Source: Antennarius striatus (lineage: Eukaryota; Chordata; Actinopteri; Lophiiformes; Antennariidae). From it: a stretch of DNA of 64,000 nucleotides. This document shows, piece after piece, positions 1 to 13,200 of the stretch. The notes beneath the pieces are model-generated. The model saw only the letters and a list, made by a program, of their open reading frames with translations. It searched no databases and was not told the DNA's origin. The stretch is from the NCBI RefSeq assembly GCF_040054535.1, contig NC_090794.1, positions 1,921,501 through 1,985,500 of the forward strand. Reading direction: 5' to 3'. Position 1 is the stretch's first letter, and every line of letters begins with the position of its first letter. The position numbers were made by a program, and so were the translations under genes.

Positions 1-3000
1 ATCTTTGGTTTCCATGGCGACCACATTTGGCCAAACAGGAAACCAGATGATGCGTTTAAGTACCTAAAAAAAAACAACAACTAAAATATCATTTTTAAAA
101 ATGAGTATTATTGTTGTCACAAGGTCACACACAACTTTCACCTTTAATTCTAATCAAAGTTATTTTCCTGTACATCAGATTTCTCACCAGCTAACCTTAA
201 AGAGGCCAGAGGTGATTTGTAAACATGTAAATACGTGTAAATAGTTCTGCTCCTTGAGTAAACATGTAAACAAAGAAGACGCTTCCTTTTGTTTGTGGTT
301 GGCTTCTTGGATCAAGAATTTGGTTCCTCAGGCGAGAGACTCGCTGACATTTGACTGAACCTTTGGTTTCATGGAAGCTCATCTGGCAGGTCACCTCCGT
401 CAGCTGCTTGTTGTTGTTGTTGTTGTTGTTGTTGTTTCCAAGCTTTTGTCAGTAGAGCTAATGTTTGACGAATGCAGCTTTGCTGATGTGAGAAATCCTG
501 TCTTGAACTGGAATGAAATTAATTTAAAATTAAATAAAAAAATAAATAAAGTAAAATAAAAAATATAATAAATAAATAAATAAATATTAAAATGAAATGA
601 AAACGTAATATAAAATAAAAAATAAAGTAAAAGTAAATAAAGAATAAAATAAAATGATAAAGTAAAATAAAAAATAAAATAAAATGGCACAATGCAACAA
701 AATAAAAAGGGGCATGTATTAAACTGTTTATTTGAATGACTTTAATCTATATAATGAATAAATGAACTTAAAACGAGTTATAAGCCATGAAGAAGTCCTC
801 TCAGGTTGCCAGGTTGTGGATTACCCCCCCAGATGGAGGTTTGGTTTATTCAGGCCTGATCACTGACCTCCCTCCTCTGAAAAGAACTGAAAATCCATTT
901 CCTGGAACTTTTTTCCACGCGTCACTGCAGACTTGATGGTTTATAGGGAGAAATCATTTATAAGGATATTTTTAGTAATAAAAAAAATCAATAATAATGA
1001 ATCAATCAATCAATAAAAACAGCTGTTTTTAAAGGATGCCACTCGCGTCATCTCCCATCATGCATCAGCCGGTTGGATGAGTGACGCACGGAACCTCATC
1101 CGGTTTATTCATGAGCCACAGACCGACCGACCGGATCCGGACCGGAAGCTGGAGTGTTCCACCCCCCCCCCCCCCCAGGTGTGTGTTTTGGGCCGCGTCC
1201 ATACATCCTGTGAATTATTTAAACCCTACTGTAAGTCTCCTAGGCAACCGGAGGCAGACGCGTCTTCCTCCGGTCCCGACACCCGATCCGGGTCGGCGGG
1301 GAACGTGGATCTGATGTCGGTCACGACGTTGCCATGGAGACACCCAGACATTTTTGAACTCACAGCTCAGGGGTCATGAGAGGGGCTTCATTGTTGGTGG
1401 TGATGATGATGATGATGCCCCCCCCCCCCCTTAGAAGCACGTCATGACGGCAGCGGGTCCTCCGCTTTGGGTCCACGGGGTTCGGTCCCTTCAACGCCAG
1501 CGGGCGTCTGAATCATTGATGAATCGATCAATGATTAAAGATCTGCGTGTCGTCACGGCTCACGCGCCTGCAGGAAGCTGATTGGAGCGTTCAGGGGTCA
1601 TTCCTGGTCCGCTGATCGTCCGAACCCCAAAACTCAGGGACGTTCAGGCACATCCGACTCAGAACCGGATCCAAAGAGATGGACACGAATCAGCAAAAAT
1701 AAATCTGAATTGAAAATATAATAAAGAAAAATAAATAATTTAAATGAACATAAAAGTAAGAGAAATTATTCCAATTTAAAATAAAATAAAATTATTGATC
1801 CACTTATTTTATTTTTTAATTTTGAATTGGACTAATTTTATTTATTTTAATTTATTTTATTTGAAATTGAAGTAAGTTTATTTCATATTGACACCAGTTG
1901 TCTGATTGCTTCTTACTAAATACTAATCAGTGACTAATTAAACGAGGCCTGTTCAACTGAAACTATGACAGAATCTGTTTTTCACATGAGCTGGAAATCC
2001 TACTTCTTATTAACTTATTGGGTTTTTTTTCCACTTTCAGGTGTTCCTGGCAGCAGAAAGACTCTGACCGGATTAGAAAAGGATAAAGAGACAAAGAACT
2101 TCATCAACTGGAGACAAAACAGGAACTAAACCGAGTTCTTTGTTCCTGCTTCAGAACCAGAACCTCATTCAGAAAAGTCTGACAACCCCTGAAACGGAGT
2201 AAAAGAGCAAATAACGGAGGAAATGAAACACACTGGAGCCCCGAGGTGAGAAGTGAAACAGGGTGACGTCATTACTGAGACTCATGAGTCAGCATCGTGA
2301 TTGTAAGAGGAGGGGGGGGGGGTCTGCACTCCATCCTCCTCTTCCTCCCCCAGGAATTCATGAACAAAGTGGAATGTGTGTGTAAAATGTAAAAAAAAAC
2401 CCAACAACCTCTGACTGTTGGTTCGAATCCCAAATAGATTAAACGAATCAGTGTCAGCAAACTGTCAGCTTTCATTTGGATGTGAAGGTTTAAAGTTTGC
2501 AGACCTGCTGCGTCCTTGTTTGATGTTTGTGCACAAAAGGAATAAAGAGTTGATTTGAAGCCGTTCTTTATTTGTTTGGTCAGATCACGTGACGCGGGGA
2601 CAGCTTGAGAACAAAAGTGGGAACATTAAACCAAACCCTCAGCAGCGTTTAGGAACAAAGAACCCTGAGTCGTTTTTAGAAAGTCAACATCCAGCAGTAA
2701 GTGTTTGAAAAGTGGTTTGAAAAAAAATAATAGACAGGGGTGGGGTGGGGGGGGGGGTAATAGCAGCAGAGAGGATCGGGAGACATTAGTCTGAGCTGAT
2801 GCGTCATGACGCGCGGTTTGGCTGCAGCATTTCCGAGCCAAACCTCAAGCGTGTGGTGGGATGGGGGGGGGGTCTATTGTCGGTTTGTAATCGGTTCTGA
2901 AGCTTTTATTGAACGGTTTACCAGATCAACATAAAATAAACCACGTGACACGATCAGTGATAAGAATTCTGTCCCGAAATCTACAAAAAAAATAATCCAG

Positions 3001-3390
3001 ATTTTAGTGTTTTTACGCGCGTCCGTATATTTCCGTGCGTCACGGCCCGGTTGGATGAATCGGCTCCGGGACGCGCGTAACGGTTTGAGTTGGGTCTGAA
3101 CCAGTAATCAGATGTGACATTCGGTTCCCTCTGGACCTGTTCACACCTGTGTTTGCTTATAATCGGAGGATGGAGGGATTGAAAGTCTTTCCTGGAGCTT
3201 TTTCTGCTCCTCCGAGAGACAAAACGATGGAGCAGAAATGTTATCAGGAGGCTGTGGGGGGGGGGGGGGCAGACAAATCCGGAACAGAGGATCCGGGAGA
3301 CGCGGTTCCGCCGTCGCCATGACAACAACACAGGAGGGTTTTGATAGAAAACAGGATTATTAAAACAGAAGCACCAGAAGTTTTTTCCCC
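1..3390. other. Intergenic stretch, no gene recognised
   Basis: I see no conserved protein, RNA gene or splice-supported exon here. It holds a TTG repeat (408-435), an A/T-rich AAATAAAA-type low-complexity tract (about 515-712), a C run near 1161-1177, several G runs of 8-13 (for example about 2312-2322 and 3257-3269), and an A/T-rich imperfect inverted repeat near 1770-1860. Open frames across these tracts are driven by base composition. The right-hand end probably runs into the cd24 3' UTR. Confidence 0.6.
408..435. repeat. (TTG)n microsatellite
   Basis: About nine uninterrupted TTG/GTT triplets. It creates false valine-rich (plus) and threonine-rich (minus) reading frames. Confidence 0.9.
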
Positions 3391-3394
3391 TTAA

Positions 3395-3400
3395 TTTATT
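3395..3400 (-). terminator. cd24: Candidate poly(A) signal of cd24
   Basis: AATAAA on the minus strand (plus strand TTTATT), about 620 bp downstream of the cd24 stop codon. It is the first canonical hexamer I noticed after the stop. CD24 transcripts in other vertebrates have long 3' UTRs, so this position is plausible but unproven. Confidence 0.45.
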
Positions 3401-4021
3401 GTACAGATTTCCATTCTATTAAATCCAAACTAGTAAACAGAACATTCCCATTTATACAAAATATAAACTATAGAGGGGAAATAAAAATCTAGAACATCGA
3501 CCCCGTCCCGTATGGGTTCACAGACAGTCATTTCCTGGTTCTGAATGGGGGGGGGCGTCAATCAAACCCACAACTCTTTAAAAATCACAAGGCAGGAAGT
3601 GACACCAGTCACGCATTTCTAACGGAAACCAACTGAAAGGATTATCTGGAGGGGGGGGGGGCTTCATTTACATGGATATTCTGATTGTGGGGGGTGGGGG
3701 TATGGGGGGGGGTAGAGCCACAAAAATAACCTCTGTCCACTCAGGCGGTCCAAGATTCAACCGGGACGCGTCATGGGACGGTCTGGGGGTGTCCAGAAGG
3801 TGATGGGGAGGCAGCCAGGGGGGGGGGGGGTGTCCAAGCAAGGGGCGGATGCTGATCCAGTTTGGAAAGGTTGACCCCCCCCCCACAAATTTACAGAAAT
3901 GTCTTGGTTTTACATATTTTCGCCATGATTTAAAGAGAAGGAGAAGGTTGTGGGGTCCATCCTGGTTAGTCTTGTGAAGAGGGGGGGGGGGGTCGTGGGT
4001 GGATGGGTGGGGTGGGGGTCT

Positions 4022-4784
4022 TCAGCAGTAGCGCTGCAGGAGAGACGCTGCCATGACGACGGGGATGAGGAGGGCGCCGGCTTGCGGGTGCAGGGACACC
4101 CCCGCGCCGGTGGGGGAGGTGGAGTTGGTGCTGAAGGTGCCGGTGGCCATGGTGGTGGTGGTGTTGGGGTGGGAGGTGGAGTTCCCCGCCGAGCCCGTGC
4201 TGTTATTGGACGCCACTTGCTGGAGGAAGAGGAGGAGGAGGAAGAGGTGAAACAGCGTTTTTATCCTAAGGATGACGTCACGAAGCCGCAAATATCATTA
4301 AAATAATCATTCTGACGTTTGATTGGGGGGGTGCGTAATCACTAAAAACAATAAGAGAGACCTGTTTTCATCACGGGGGGTGTCGGGTTTCCCTTGGAAC
4401 ACTGAGGAGAGGAGAAACTTTATACCCCCCCCCCACACACACACACACACCTCCACGCAGGTAGACAATACGAGCCCCTGAATCATTAATTCCACAGTGA
4501 GCGAAACGGAACGCGGAACTTGTGGGAATGGATTTTAATTTAATTTAGGAGCAAAAGTAAAGAATTTAATTAAATGAAAGTTTCTGGAGTCTGAGATCAG
4601 GTGCGTGGAAGTAAAGGAGGAAATAAGAGAGGAACTAAAGACACACCCGCTCCTTATGGGGATAAAACCGATATCTAATCAATAACAATCGATCAGCAGT
4701 GATGACCTGATAGCCTCTTACCTGTGCTGATAAACATATGGCGAACACAAGCACTCCAAAGCAACCGACCGTCATCCTGGACAT
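4022..4784 (-). CDS. cd24: CD24-like GPI-anchored mucin-type sialoglycoprotein
   Basis: Two coding exons: 4722-4784, then 4022-4219. The exon 1 donor is CAG/gtaag and the exon 2 acceptor is ctccag/CAA; the join is in phase 0. The product is 86 aa. Residues 1-21 form a hydrophobic signal peptide (from MSRMTVGCF). A short mature part rich in Ser, Thr and Asn follows, with several N-X-S/T glycosylation sites (NNST, NSTS, NTTT, NSTS). The C-terminus is hydrophobic (AGALLIPVVMAASLL), as in a GPI-attachment signal. This is the architecture of vertebrate CD24 (human 80 aa), a heavily glycosylated surface adhesion and immune-modulating antigen that binds P-selectin and Siglec-10. Sequence identity in mature CD24 is always weak, so the call rests on architecture, exon structure and the adjacent sobp, also a neighbour region in human (6q21). 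Another tiny GPI mucin is the main alternative. Confidence 0.78.
4434..4451. repeat. Short (CA)n tract in the cd24 intron
   Basis: A (CA)n tract of about 18 bp next to a C run, inside the single coding intron of cd24 (4220-4721). Confidence 0.8.
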
Positions 4785-4896
4785 CGTTCTTTTCCGTCTT
4801 TTCTGGTTTTTTTCCGGTACTTTGGCCAAACGGAGGAGGGAGGATGCGCGCGCCTGGTGCCGCTTCTCTGTAATGTGACCGCAGCATCAGGAGCGC

Positions 4897-4905
4897 GCTT
4901 TTATA
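4897..4905 (-). promoter_or_regulatory. cd24: TATA box upstream of cd24
   Basis: The minus strand reads TATAAAAGC, ending about 113 bp upstream of the cd24 ATG. The surrounding DNA is GC-rich. Its spacing suits a start site near 4870 and a short 5' UTR. Confidence 0.6.
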
Positions 4906-5277
4906 CCGGCGGCGGGCCCGTGACGTCACCAGGCGCCCCGCACGTACAGGAAGTAACGACGGGACGCGGTTTGACCGCAGGAACTTTCGATAGTGGGAAA
5001 AAATGTTCCTTTCAGATCGGATCGTGGAATGGTTTTAAAAAACAGATATTTGGGAGAGTCTTGGTTCAGGACGTAACGGGATTTGTTAATTAGATTCTAT
5101 TCTAATTAATAAAACTCATAATCTGTTATTTTGTTGGAAGATAATGAGAAAATAAAAGCATTCAAAAACAACAAACAAGGAAGACCAGGTTATTTTTATC
5201 GATAAAAACAGCGACACCGAGTGGACAGATGTGGGTATTACAAGAAAATCAACTCCAGTAGGTTTTCTTCGATTGTT

Positions 5278-5351
<74 letters not shown>
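5278..5351. repeat. (TTAG)n microsatellite
   Basis: About 18 near-perfect TTAG (GTTA) units. It is not the vertebrate telomere repeat (TTAGGG). Confidence 0.95.
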
Positions 5352-5352
<1 letters not shown>

Positions 5353-7116
5353 ATTAGTTTTTCTGCACTCGAACTATTAAATACATTTTTTTAACTTGGT
5401 GACAGGTTCGATCGTTAACTTTTGGATAGAGATGTGGATTTTTCCAAAGTTTGAACATGAAGTAAGGAAAAATTTAATCTTGGAATGTATCTGGATCCAT
5501 TATAAGATGAAACTGTATTTCACAGAAAATGTATATGTTATCTTTTTATTATAAATGGTATAGTAATGTTGTTTTTTTATCCAACATCATGGAAGATTCA
5601 CTCCGATAATAATGCTACAGATTTTAATTAAGGTTAAATTCTTGTTCAGTTTTATAATCAAGCATCTTTTTGTACAAAATGCTTTGCTGATTAGAGGTTT
5701 ATACAAAAAATTTTTAAAAAGTGTTTGTATTAAGACTTAATTTACATGAATGAAAATGGTTTTTAGTCAGTTTTTGTCAATTTTCTCTGAACAATTTAGT
5801 TTCAGTTCCTTGTAAATGTCCCTCAGGAGGAAGTTTGATGCCTTCGGCCCAATTTTCGGATCAACGCCGCCCCCTAGCGGTGACAGCCGGGTACCGTCAC
5901 CCTGAGGCGCTCCGGCGGCAGACGGTAAACCCCTCCGTTAACGCTGGAAACCAAACTATGACATTTTGAATCATTTTCTAAATGAACTGTCTGTGTTCAC
6001 TGCAATCATGTTTCCAAGGACAATAATACAAATAATGACGGCCCACACAAAGTGGCCAATTTTTATGATTCGGTCCAGATGCGGAGGGATTGTAACTCTA
6101 AACCCATAAATACCGTCTATCATTTGTGTAAGTGGATTTCTGAGGTAATTGTGAGACGGACTTATCCCGGATTTCACCCCCAGAGGAACCCGAAGGGACA
6201 GCGCTCCCTGCAGAGGCACCAGATGTGCGCTGTTACTGAGAGCCGCAGAGAAGGGCCCTTTGTGAGGCATCAGATAAGCCCCCGTTCCCAAAGCTGCCCC
6301 GGATCGGTTGTCATCCGCGGCCGTACGAGGGGCCGAAACCCAAGCCCCGCGCACCGGATCGGGTTTCTGTTTACACGAGCGCGGTCCCTGGATTCCTCCA
6401 ACCGAGAGCAGGTCGTGGAGGGCAGGAGACAGCCCCTCCTGCATGTCCCGCCTGTCTATCTACCTGTCTCTCACTCCGCATGGGGGGGGGGTTCAAGTGG
6501 GGGAAAAAAGCGCATTTATGGATGCGGTAGATCCAGAGGAGAAGATGGATTTAAAATGTGGTTTAGTTTAGTGGAGTTTAAGGTGTTATTAAATTCTTCA
6601 TAGCTTTCTTTTTTTGGGGGGGGGGTGTTAGATGTTTGGCAGCGCTGTGTCGGGTTTGAATCCTTTTCTGGCGCTTGGTTTGCGCGTCTTGCTCGTATTT
6701 GCACTAATATGTCAAACTAGTGACTCTAAGGTGCAGCTAATATTATAAATATATGTTTAAAGTGATCAATCGAGTCCCTCTAAATCAATCACCTTTATAA
6801 GATCATTAACCTGGCGCTGGTTCCAACTGGATTTACGCGTCAGGCGCGTCAGGAAACAGTCCAGCCCAGCTTGTCTGATCCCACACTGATGTTTGCTCGT
6901 GGATGAAAATCGATCCTCTCCATCTTTTCATCACAAGCCTGGAAACATGATCGTGTAATAAATCCTCTGGCCTTTAGCATCAAGACCAACTATGGGACAA
7001 ATGTTTATGTTCGAGGCGCACAGCCGCGGGACGCGCAGGAGCGTAAATCCTGTCCTCAAGGCCGGTGCGCCTCGGGGGCCAAATGTGGACATTTCAGGTG
7101 TTTTTTAGTGCAGCAC

Positions 7117-7169
7117 GCACACACACACACACACACACACATGCACACACAAACACACACACATACACG
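7117..7169. repeat. (CA)n microsatellite, interrupted
   Basis: CA repeat with ATG, AAA and ATA interruptions, in the intergenic region upstream of sobp. Confidence 0.9.
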
Positions 7170-8368
7170 CACCGGCTGGTTAAACAGATGCCATTTGAGA
7201 AAAGCCCCCATCCAGTCTGCCACGGTATCATTTGACCCTCCGCGCTCTTTTCATCCCTTTATTTTAAGACAAGAGTATTTGTACAGTGTTTGTACTGTGT
7301 CCCCTCAGATAAAACACAGTCTTTGCATTCCTTATGAAATGTATCTGTTGAGATTTGGGAGGGGTGGGCGCCAGGTGTTGGGTTACATCAACTCCGAGGG
7401 CCCTCCCTTCCCCCCTCCGGACGGGGGGGGGGGGGACGGTCAAGCCGCGCGTAATAACAGGACGCAGGAGAGTTGGCTTTCATAATTAAAGCAGAAGCGT
7501 CCCGTTTGGATGCTGCGCACCGATTCATTAAATTTAACTTCGTTTGACCCAATAAAAAATTTTTTTGAGAGCAATGGAGCAGCGGTTTGGAAATAAGAAT
7601 GAGTATTAATGTTAGAAATAACACAAAAAAAACATCAGAGGAACATTTCAATAAGGGAAGAGGCCTTTTACCCATCTTCAGTATCATACATAGAGTAATC
7701 AAAATGATTGATGATCTTAATCGGGATCGGGGAGGTTGGATGTTATTTTTAAGATTGAGTTAATTTGGATTTTAATGACTAAAAGGCAACATTTGTTCTT
7801 CCTGGATGCGTTTTAGGAGGAATTTTTTGTGATTTTGCACCTAAAATGTTTGATTCAAATGATGTTTGTGTTACTAAATCATTTTTAATGTCCTCTGTCG
7901 ACTGCAAATATCAGTCTGTCCTATTATTTAAAGATTTAATAACCTGTAATTTAAAGTTGCCTCAGGAAAAATAAAACAAGCTTCATGGATACAAAAAGAA
8001 AATTCTGAATGCTTTCTTGTGAACCTTTTAGGATTACGCTGATCTTTCCGTCCCTACTGAGGATTTTACTTTGAAAGTACACACCGGAAGCCGTGTCGTT
8101 CCCGGTGGCCGTTTAATGACAGCGCAGCAGAAGAGAGCGGTGATTGTTCGGCGGCGGAGCTCCAGCCCGGAGCGCCTGCATGTTCAGCGGACTCGGATGG
8201 TGCGAAGCCCCAGATGAGGGACGCGGACGCGCGGGAATGACAGCCGCTGTCATCGGGAGTGACAGCTTTCACTCTCAGCTCCTCCACTAACAAACACCCC
8301 CACACCCCCCCCCCGTCAGCTGATTCTCCACGGGGTGATCCGGATCGGGTCCGGCCAGAACCGGGACT

Positions 8369-10222
8369 ATGCCAGAGATGGAGAAAGGGAGACCACCAGA
8401 AAACAAACGCAGCAGGAAACCTGCGCACCCCGTGAAGAGGGAGATCAACCAGGAGATGAAGGTGAGCGCTTTTACGCGTTTTAATCTTATTTTATTTTAT
8501 AGAACCAACTTATACGCGCGCTCAAATCAGTGCAGGGGATAATCAGACACGTATTATGGTTGTTGTCAACATTAAAAACACGTTTGTTTCTTGTTTAATA
8601 TAAAAAAAACAGCGTGCGTAAAAGTTCGTCTCCATTTTAAATAACGAACAAACACGAAAACTGGAAGCGCGAACAGAAACCGCCTCAGTTTAACGCGGAT
8701 CTCTGCGGTAACAGCTGTGAACAGCACTGAGGAAGACTCTGCTGGCCTTCTTCTCCTCCTCCTGACGCCATGTCGGGCCAGCTGTGGCCGGACACCAACG
8801 GCCGACAGGGATCCAGATGTGCGTCACTTCTTCCTCGCTCTGTGCGCACCCGTAGGGCTTGTTGTCATGCCTCCCGATAGAAAGAGAGAGGGGGTAGGGG
8901 GGTATTTATAGATTTTAAATAATTGAAATCAGCCTCCAACAGAGAACAACATTCTAAAGAATGCAAATATAAGAAAAGCACTAGGGTTCCTATTGGAGGG
9001 TAAGGTTCTCTCCTCTGTCTTCACATATAGGAAATAATAAGTTAACCAGACATGAGTCCTCTCAGCCTGTTACTGCGTGGAAACTAATCCAGGATTGTCT
9101 GCTTTGTTTGGGTTTGAACACTGTGCTGTCTGTGAGTGTTGACTGCGGTGGTAAAGGGATATCCTTCAAGCAAGAGGCTCCGAAATCTAAAAAAGACGAG
9201 CAGTTTTTTGGGTGGTTTTTCTTTTTTTTCCCCCTCTGGGAGGAGATTCTGGCCCTTCGTGAGAGAATGAGAGAGGAAATGTGGCCCTTTTTTTTTTTTG
9301 CGTAAGTGGTTTGGATTGGGAGGGCTTGATAACCACGGGAGGTGTCGGGTTACAACTTAACTAATTTTAATCAAAACACGTGAAACACTATCCCACTCCC
9401 TTTTGCCTGATGCGAGCCTTGCCTGGGCTGGATCTCAGGGTCGGGGCCCCGGATTTGTTGCCTTTGGCCGCGGCCCTTTCTGCGGTTTGGGATATGGCTT
9501 GTCACTCTCACAAAGCAGATGTTTGTACGAACTGCCAAAAAGAAACAAAAACAACATTGTGGGAAGCGAAGGGGGCGGATGAACGAGAGGAAAAAACATT
9601 GCCCATCTTGGGTTGGGAAAGAGGAAGACTAGACGAGACTGGGGTACCAGTGTCAAGACGACACGCCAGAAAAGACGCGAAACATGGGTGATTTGGATGC
9701 AAATTTGAGAGAATGATGGGGGGGGGGGGGGAACCCCTCCAAGGCAGGAAGACGAGTGGATTCTGGGTCCAGCTGAGGTCCAGGCTCGGTGTTGTCTCTG
9801 TAATCCATCTGTTTCAACACCACATTGGGACCCACTCCCTCCACGTCAGCCCAGAACGCCGCACCGAACACCGGATACTCAGCTTTAATCATCGTTAGGC
9901 ATATTTAGCTGGATATGATACACTCATACACACACACACACACTCCCAGACACACACACACAGCAGAAAAGTGAGCAAGCAAGGGATATGGAGGTGGGAG
10001 GTTGGGGTGGGGGGGGATCCATTTCTTTGAGGCCCCCGGTGCGGAGCAAGAGGTCGGACCGAGGAAAGAATGTGCAGTCAGTACTACAGCGGTACAACAC
10101 CGCCACAGCAGGCTGGCCGCGCTGGAAAAGGGTGAAACCTGAGAGCCGGTCCTGTGTCGGGTGTCAGGGCTGGAAGGTGCCGGGGTGGATGGGAGGATGG
10201 CGGGGGGGCGGATAGGGGAAAG

Positions 10223-10257
<35 letters not shown>

Positions 10258-13200
10258 TTGGACGGAGGGGAAGAGGAGAAGGGAGAGGAGCGGGGCATTT
10301 CCGAGAACCGTGGGACCTCGCCGCGGTGTTGGGTGTCCCGCTCTGATTTCTGCCTGTTCCAGATCAGGTTTCTCCTCCAATCCAGTCGTCCCAAAAGCCG
10401 CAGAGAGAGAGAGAGAGGTGGGTGGATAAAGAGAGACCTTTGTGTTTTGTGTGTGTTTTTTTTTTTCATCTGGTCGTAATAAAAAATAAAAAAAAAACTG
10501 GGTGTGGGGGGGGGTACACGTCCCATCTGTGTGGAGAACAGTTTTCTTTTCTCCCCTTTTTCTTTTTTTTTCCTTTCTTCCAATTAAAAGAGATAAACAA
10601 AGCGTGATTCATAGATTTCACACTGGTGTTAGGTTTGAAACCTTTCCGTCTCAGATTTAGCAAGAGTAAACAACCTGAACACATCATGGAAAAAGTGTCA
10701 TACTGTACTCCACTGTGCCCGTATTCATTTCTCTCCCCCCCCCCCGACTGGGGTTGGGGCTAAGAAAGAATCCCTCACATTGATTCAGGGGAAGGAAGGT
10801 CTGATTATGTTTAACGTAGGATAAAAAGTTCCACTAACAACCCCAACGTCCACGGTCAGAGTTTCCCAGCTTCAGACGCGCCGCGGCTCGGGCGCCCTAT
10901 CCCCTTACACGAGAAGTTCATCTGAGATTTCTTCTTCTTCTTCTTCTTCTTCTTCTCCCCCCCCCACCCTAGACGTTTGCAGAGAGCACCATGAACGAGC
11001 TGCTGGGATGGTACGGCTACGACAAGGTGGATCTCAGAGAGTCGGAGGCCAACGAGATCCGAAACTACCGGGAGAGGCGTCAGCATGTGTCCGTGCTCAA
11101 AGGTGAGGGCAGGCGTTGACGGTTCGGCGTCGAGAACGGAAGACTGGTTCAATTCGCACCAACAGGTTCTGCAGGTTTTTGGCTCCAGAGATTGAGTCAC
11201 TGTGCAAACGCAAACTCAAGGTTCTCGACTTTCATTCGTGTAGATACACATGTCGTCTGTCCGTGCACTGGTACCCAAAAAAAAATCAGCGAAGGGCATT
11301 TTTACAGGTGCAAAAGTTATTAGAGAATCGAATAAGCCCCGCTGCGGATTGCAGACGATCGCGTTACATCAAACTCATGAATCATCAGCGTAGCGTTGTG
11401 TTTGTGCCTTTCAGAAAACTCGTTGCCAAAACCCAAGAACCTGGAAGCCAAAGTCGGCCACTCCGTCCTCGCCGTGAAGAGCGCAGAGAGAGAGCCCCCC
11501 TCCTCTTCACCCTCATCTTCATCGACGAATCCGTCGCTGACCGCCCCCAAGGAGCACAAGGGTGCCCCCGTCATTGTACCCCTCATAAAGCCATCAGCAG
11601 GTAGCGGAGAGAGTGATTACAGTCAGTTCGGTTAGCTCAGTTTATCCCAACAAGGCGATATAGATGCTGTATCTTGATATATTGTCCAGCTCATGACGAG
11701 AACTCCTTCACTTTGAATTCTGTTCACCGAATTTTTGGTGTTCACATTTGTAAACCTAACTGGAAGGTCACTGAATTGACTAGATCAAAAGGGCACCCCA
11801 ACGTCCAAAGACGTTTTAGAACCAAGACTGTCCAACTTGTAGATGTAAATGATTGGCTAAAACACATGTGTCAAACTCAAGGCCCGGGGGGGGGGGCCAA
11901 ATGTGGCCCCTCACATCATTTTATTTGGCCCCCGGGCCTTGAGTTTGATGCATGTGAGAGTATAAATGGTCAGTGTGCTTTGACCAAAAACTACATTTCC
12001 CACAATGCAGTAATTCAGCCCATTTTAACTCTGACAAAATTTTAGTTAATGTCCTAACTTCTGTTTGATGTTATTTTTCTTTATTCTCTTGGGGCAGTTT
12101 GATCCTTGATTGATGGAGGTTTAATAACCTGACAAATGAAAAGGATTTATGTTATATCAGAGAAACAAACATATTTTTCTGTGTAACTGTCATGTTTGTA
12201 ACTTGAATAAATACAGTCAACCCTCGGTTTTCGAACATAATCCGTTACAGAAGGCTGTTTGAAAAGCGAGTCGTTCAAAATCCGAAACTATTTTTCCCAT
12301 TATAATTAATGTAAATAATTTTAATCCGTTCCAAGTCTAAGTTTTTTTAAACTATTTTACACCATAAACTGCACTGTATACTGTGTACCATAAATAAAAA
12401 GGGGTAGAAATAGACGCTGTGTTGTATTTTAATAAAAGATATTCTGTCGAACTTTGAACACGAATGCGCTACAGAGGAAGCATCCTGGGCATTCGAGTTC
12501 GCTCGGCTCCCGAGTGAGTCGTGCTCAGGTACGCTCGACTTCTTTCGGTTTAGTCGAGAGCCGAATTTTGGTCGAGTTTAGAGATGTAAAAGTCTCGGAT
12601 TTTCTGGTCGAAAACCGATTTGGTCAAGAACAGAAGCGTTCGAAAACCGAGGTTTGACTGTAATAAATTCAGTTATTTAACATTAAGGAGTAGTTACATT
12701 TATTTTACATTACATTGAGTTACATTAAGTTACATTTATAAGTAACATCTGGCCCTTTGAGGACAGCCATTATGTTGATGTGGCCCTCAGTGAAAATGAG
12801 TTTGACACCCCTGGTCTAAAACATCAGTTCTTGGCCCCAAGGAGCACCATTCACTGGTGTCTCTTTAATTTAGGTGAGTTTAAATCATTAGAGGTCTCAG
12901 GTTTCCTCCATAATCAAAGACAGTCTTGCCATTCTCAGCTCCTTTCGAGTGTACCGACTCACGCACCTCTTGATTGTAATATCTTTTCAGATTGCACTCG
13001 TTCATTTTCTTCTCCTGTTCCCCTGCAGTGGAGGACGTGCAGAACGTCCAGATTGTGTGTGTTTGGTGCCAGAAGGAAGGGGTGAAGCGTTACTCCTTAT
13101 GCATGGGATCGGAGCTCAAGAGCTTCTGCAGCGAGAAGTGTTTCGCCGCCTGCAGACGAGCCTACTTCAAACGCAATAAGGTTAGCGATGGAGGAAATGT

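Larger units (their letters stand above)
4910..8040. other. Intergenic region between cd24 and sobp
   Basis: No gene recognised. The divergent neighbours cd24 (-) and sobp (+) share this spacer, so regulatory DNA for both is likely. It contains a long TTAG repeat, CA repeats and a GC-rich segment (about 6170-6420) that is open in several frames on both strands. I attach no function to those frames. Confidence 0.55.
8890..10970. other. Remainder of sobp intron 1
   Basis: Non-coding within sobp intron 1 (8462-10972). It contains a G run at about 9718-9731, a GA repeat, short CA tracts near 9930-9960 and polypyrimidine DNA before exon 2. No exon-like segment was recognised. Confidence 0.6.

Noticed and set aside
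2422-2433. GGTTCGAATCC, identical to a tRNA B box
   Set aside because: No A box, acceptor stem or cloverleaf upstream or downstream.
5278-5351. Interstitial telomere repeat
   Set aside because: The unit is TTAG, not TTAGGG.
5971-6603. Overlapping long open frames on both strands (157 and 183 codons), the minus one with a hydrophobic end
   Set aside because: GC-rich DNA keeps several frames open at once. I recognise neither product, see no supporting splice or promoter signals, and the two exclude each other.
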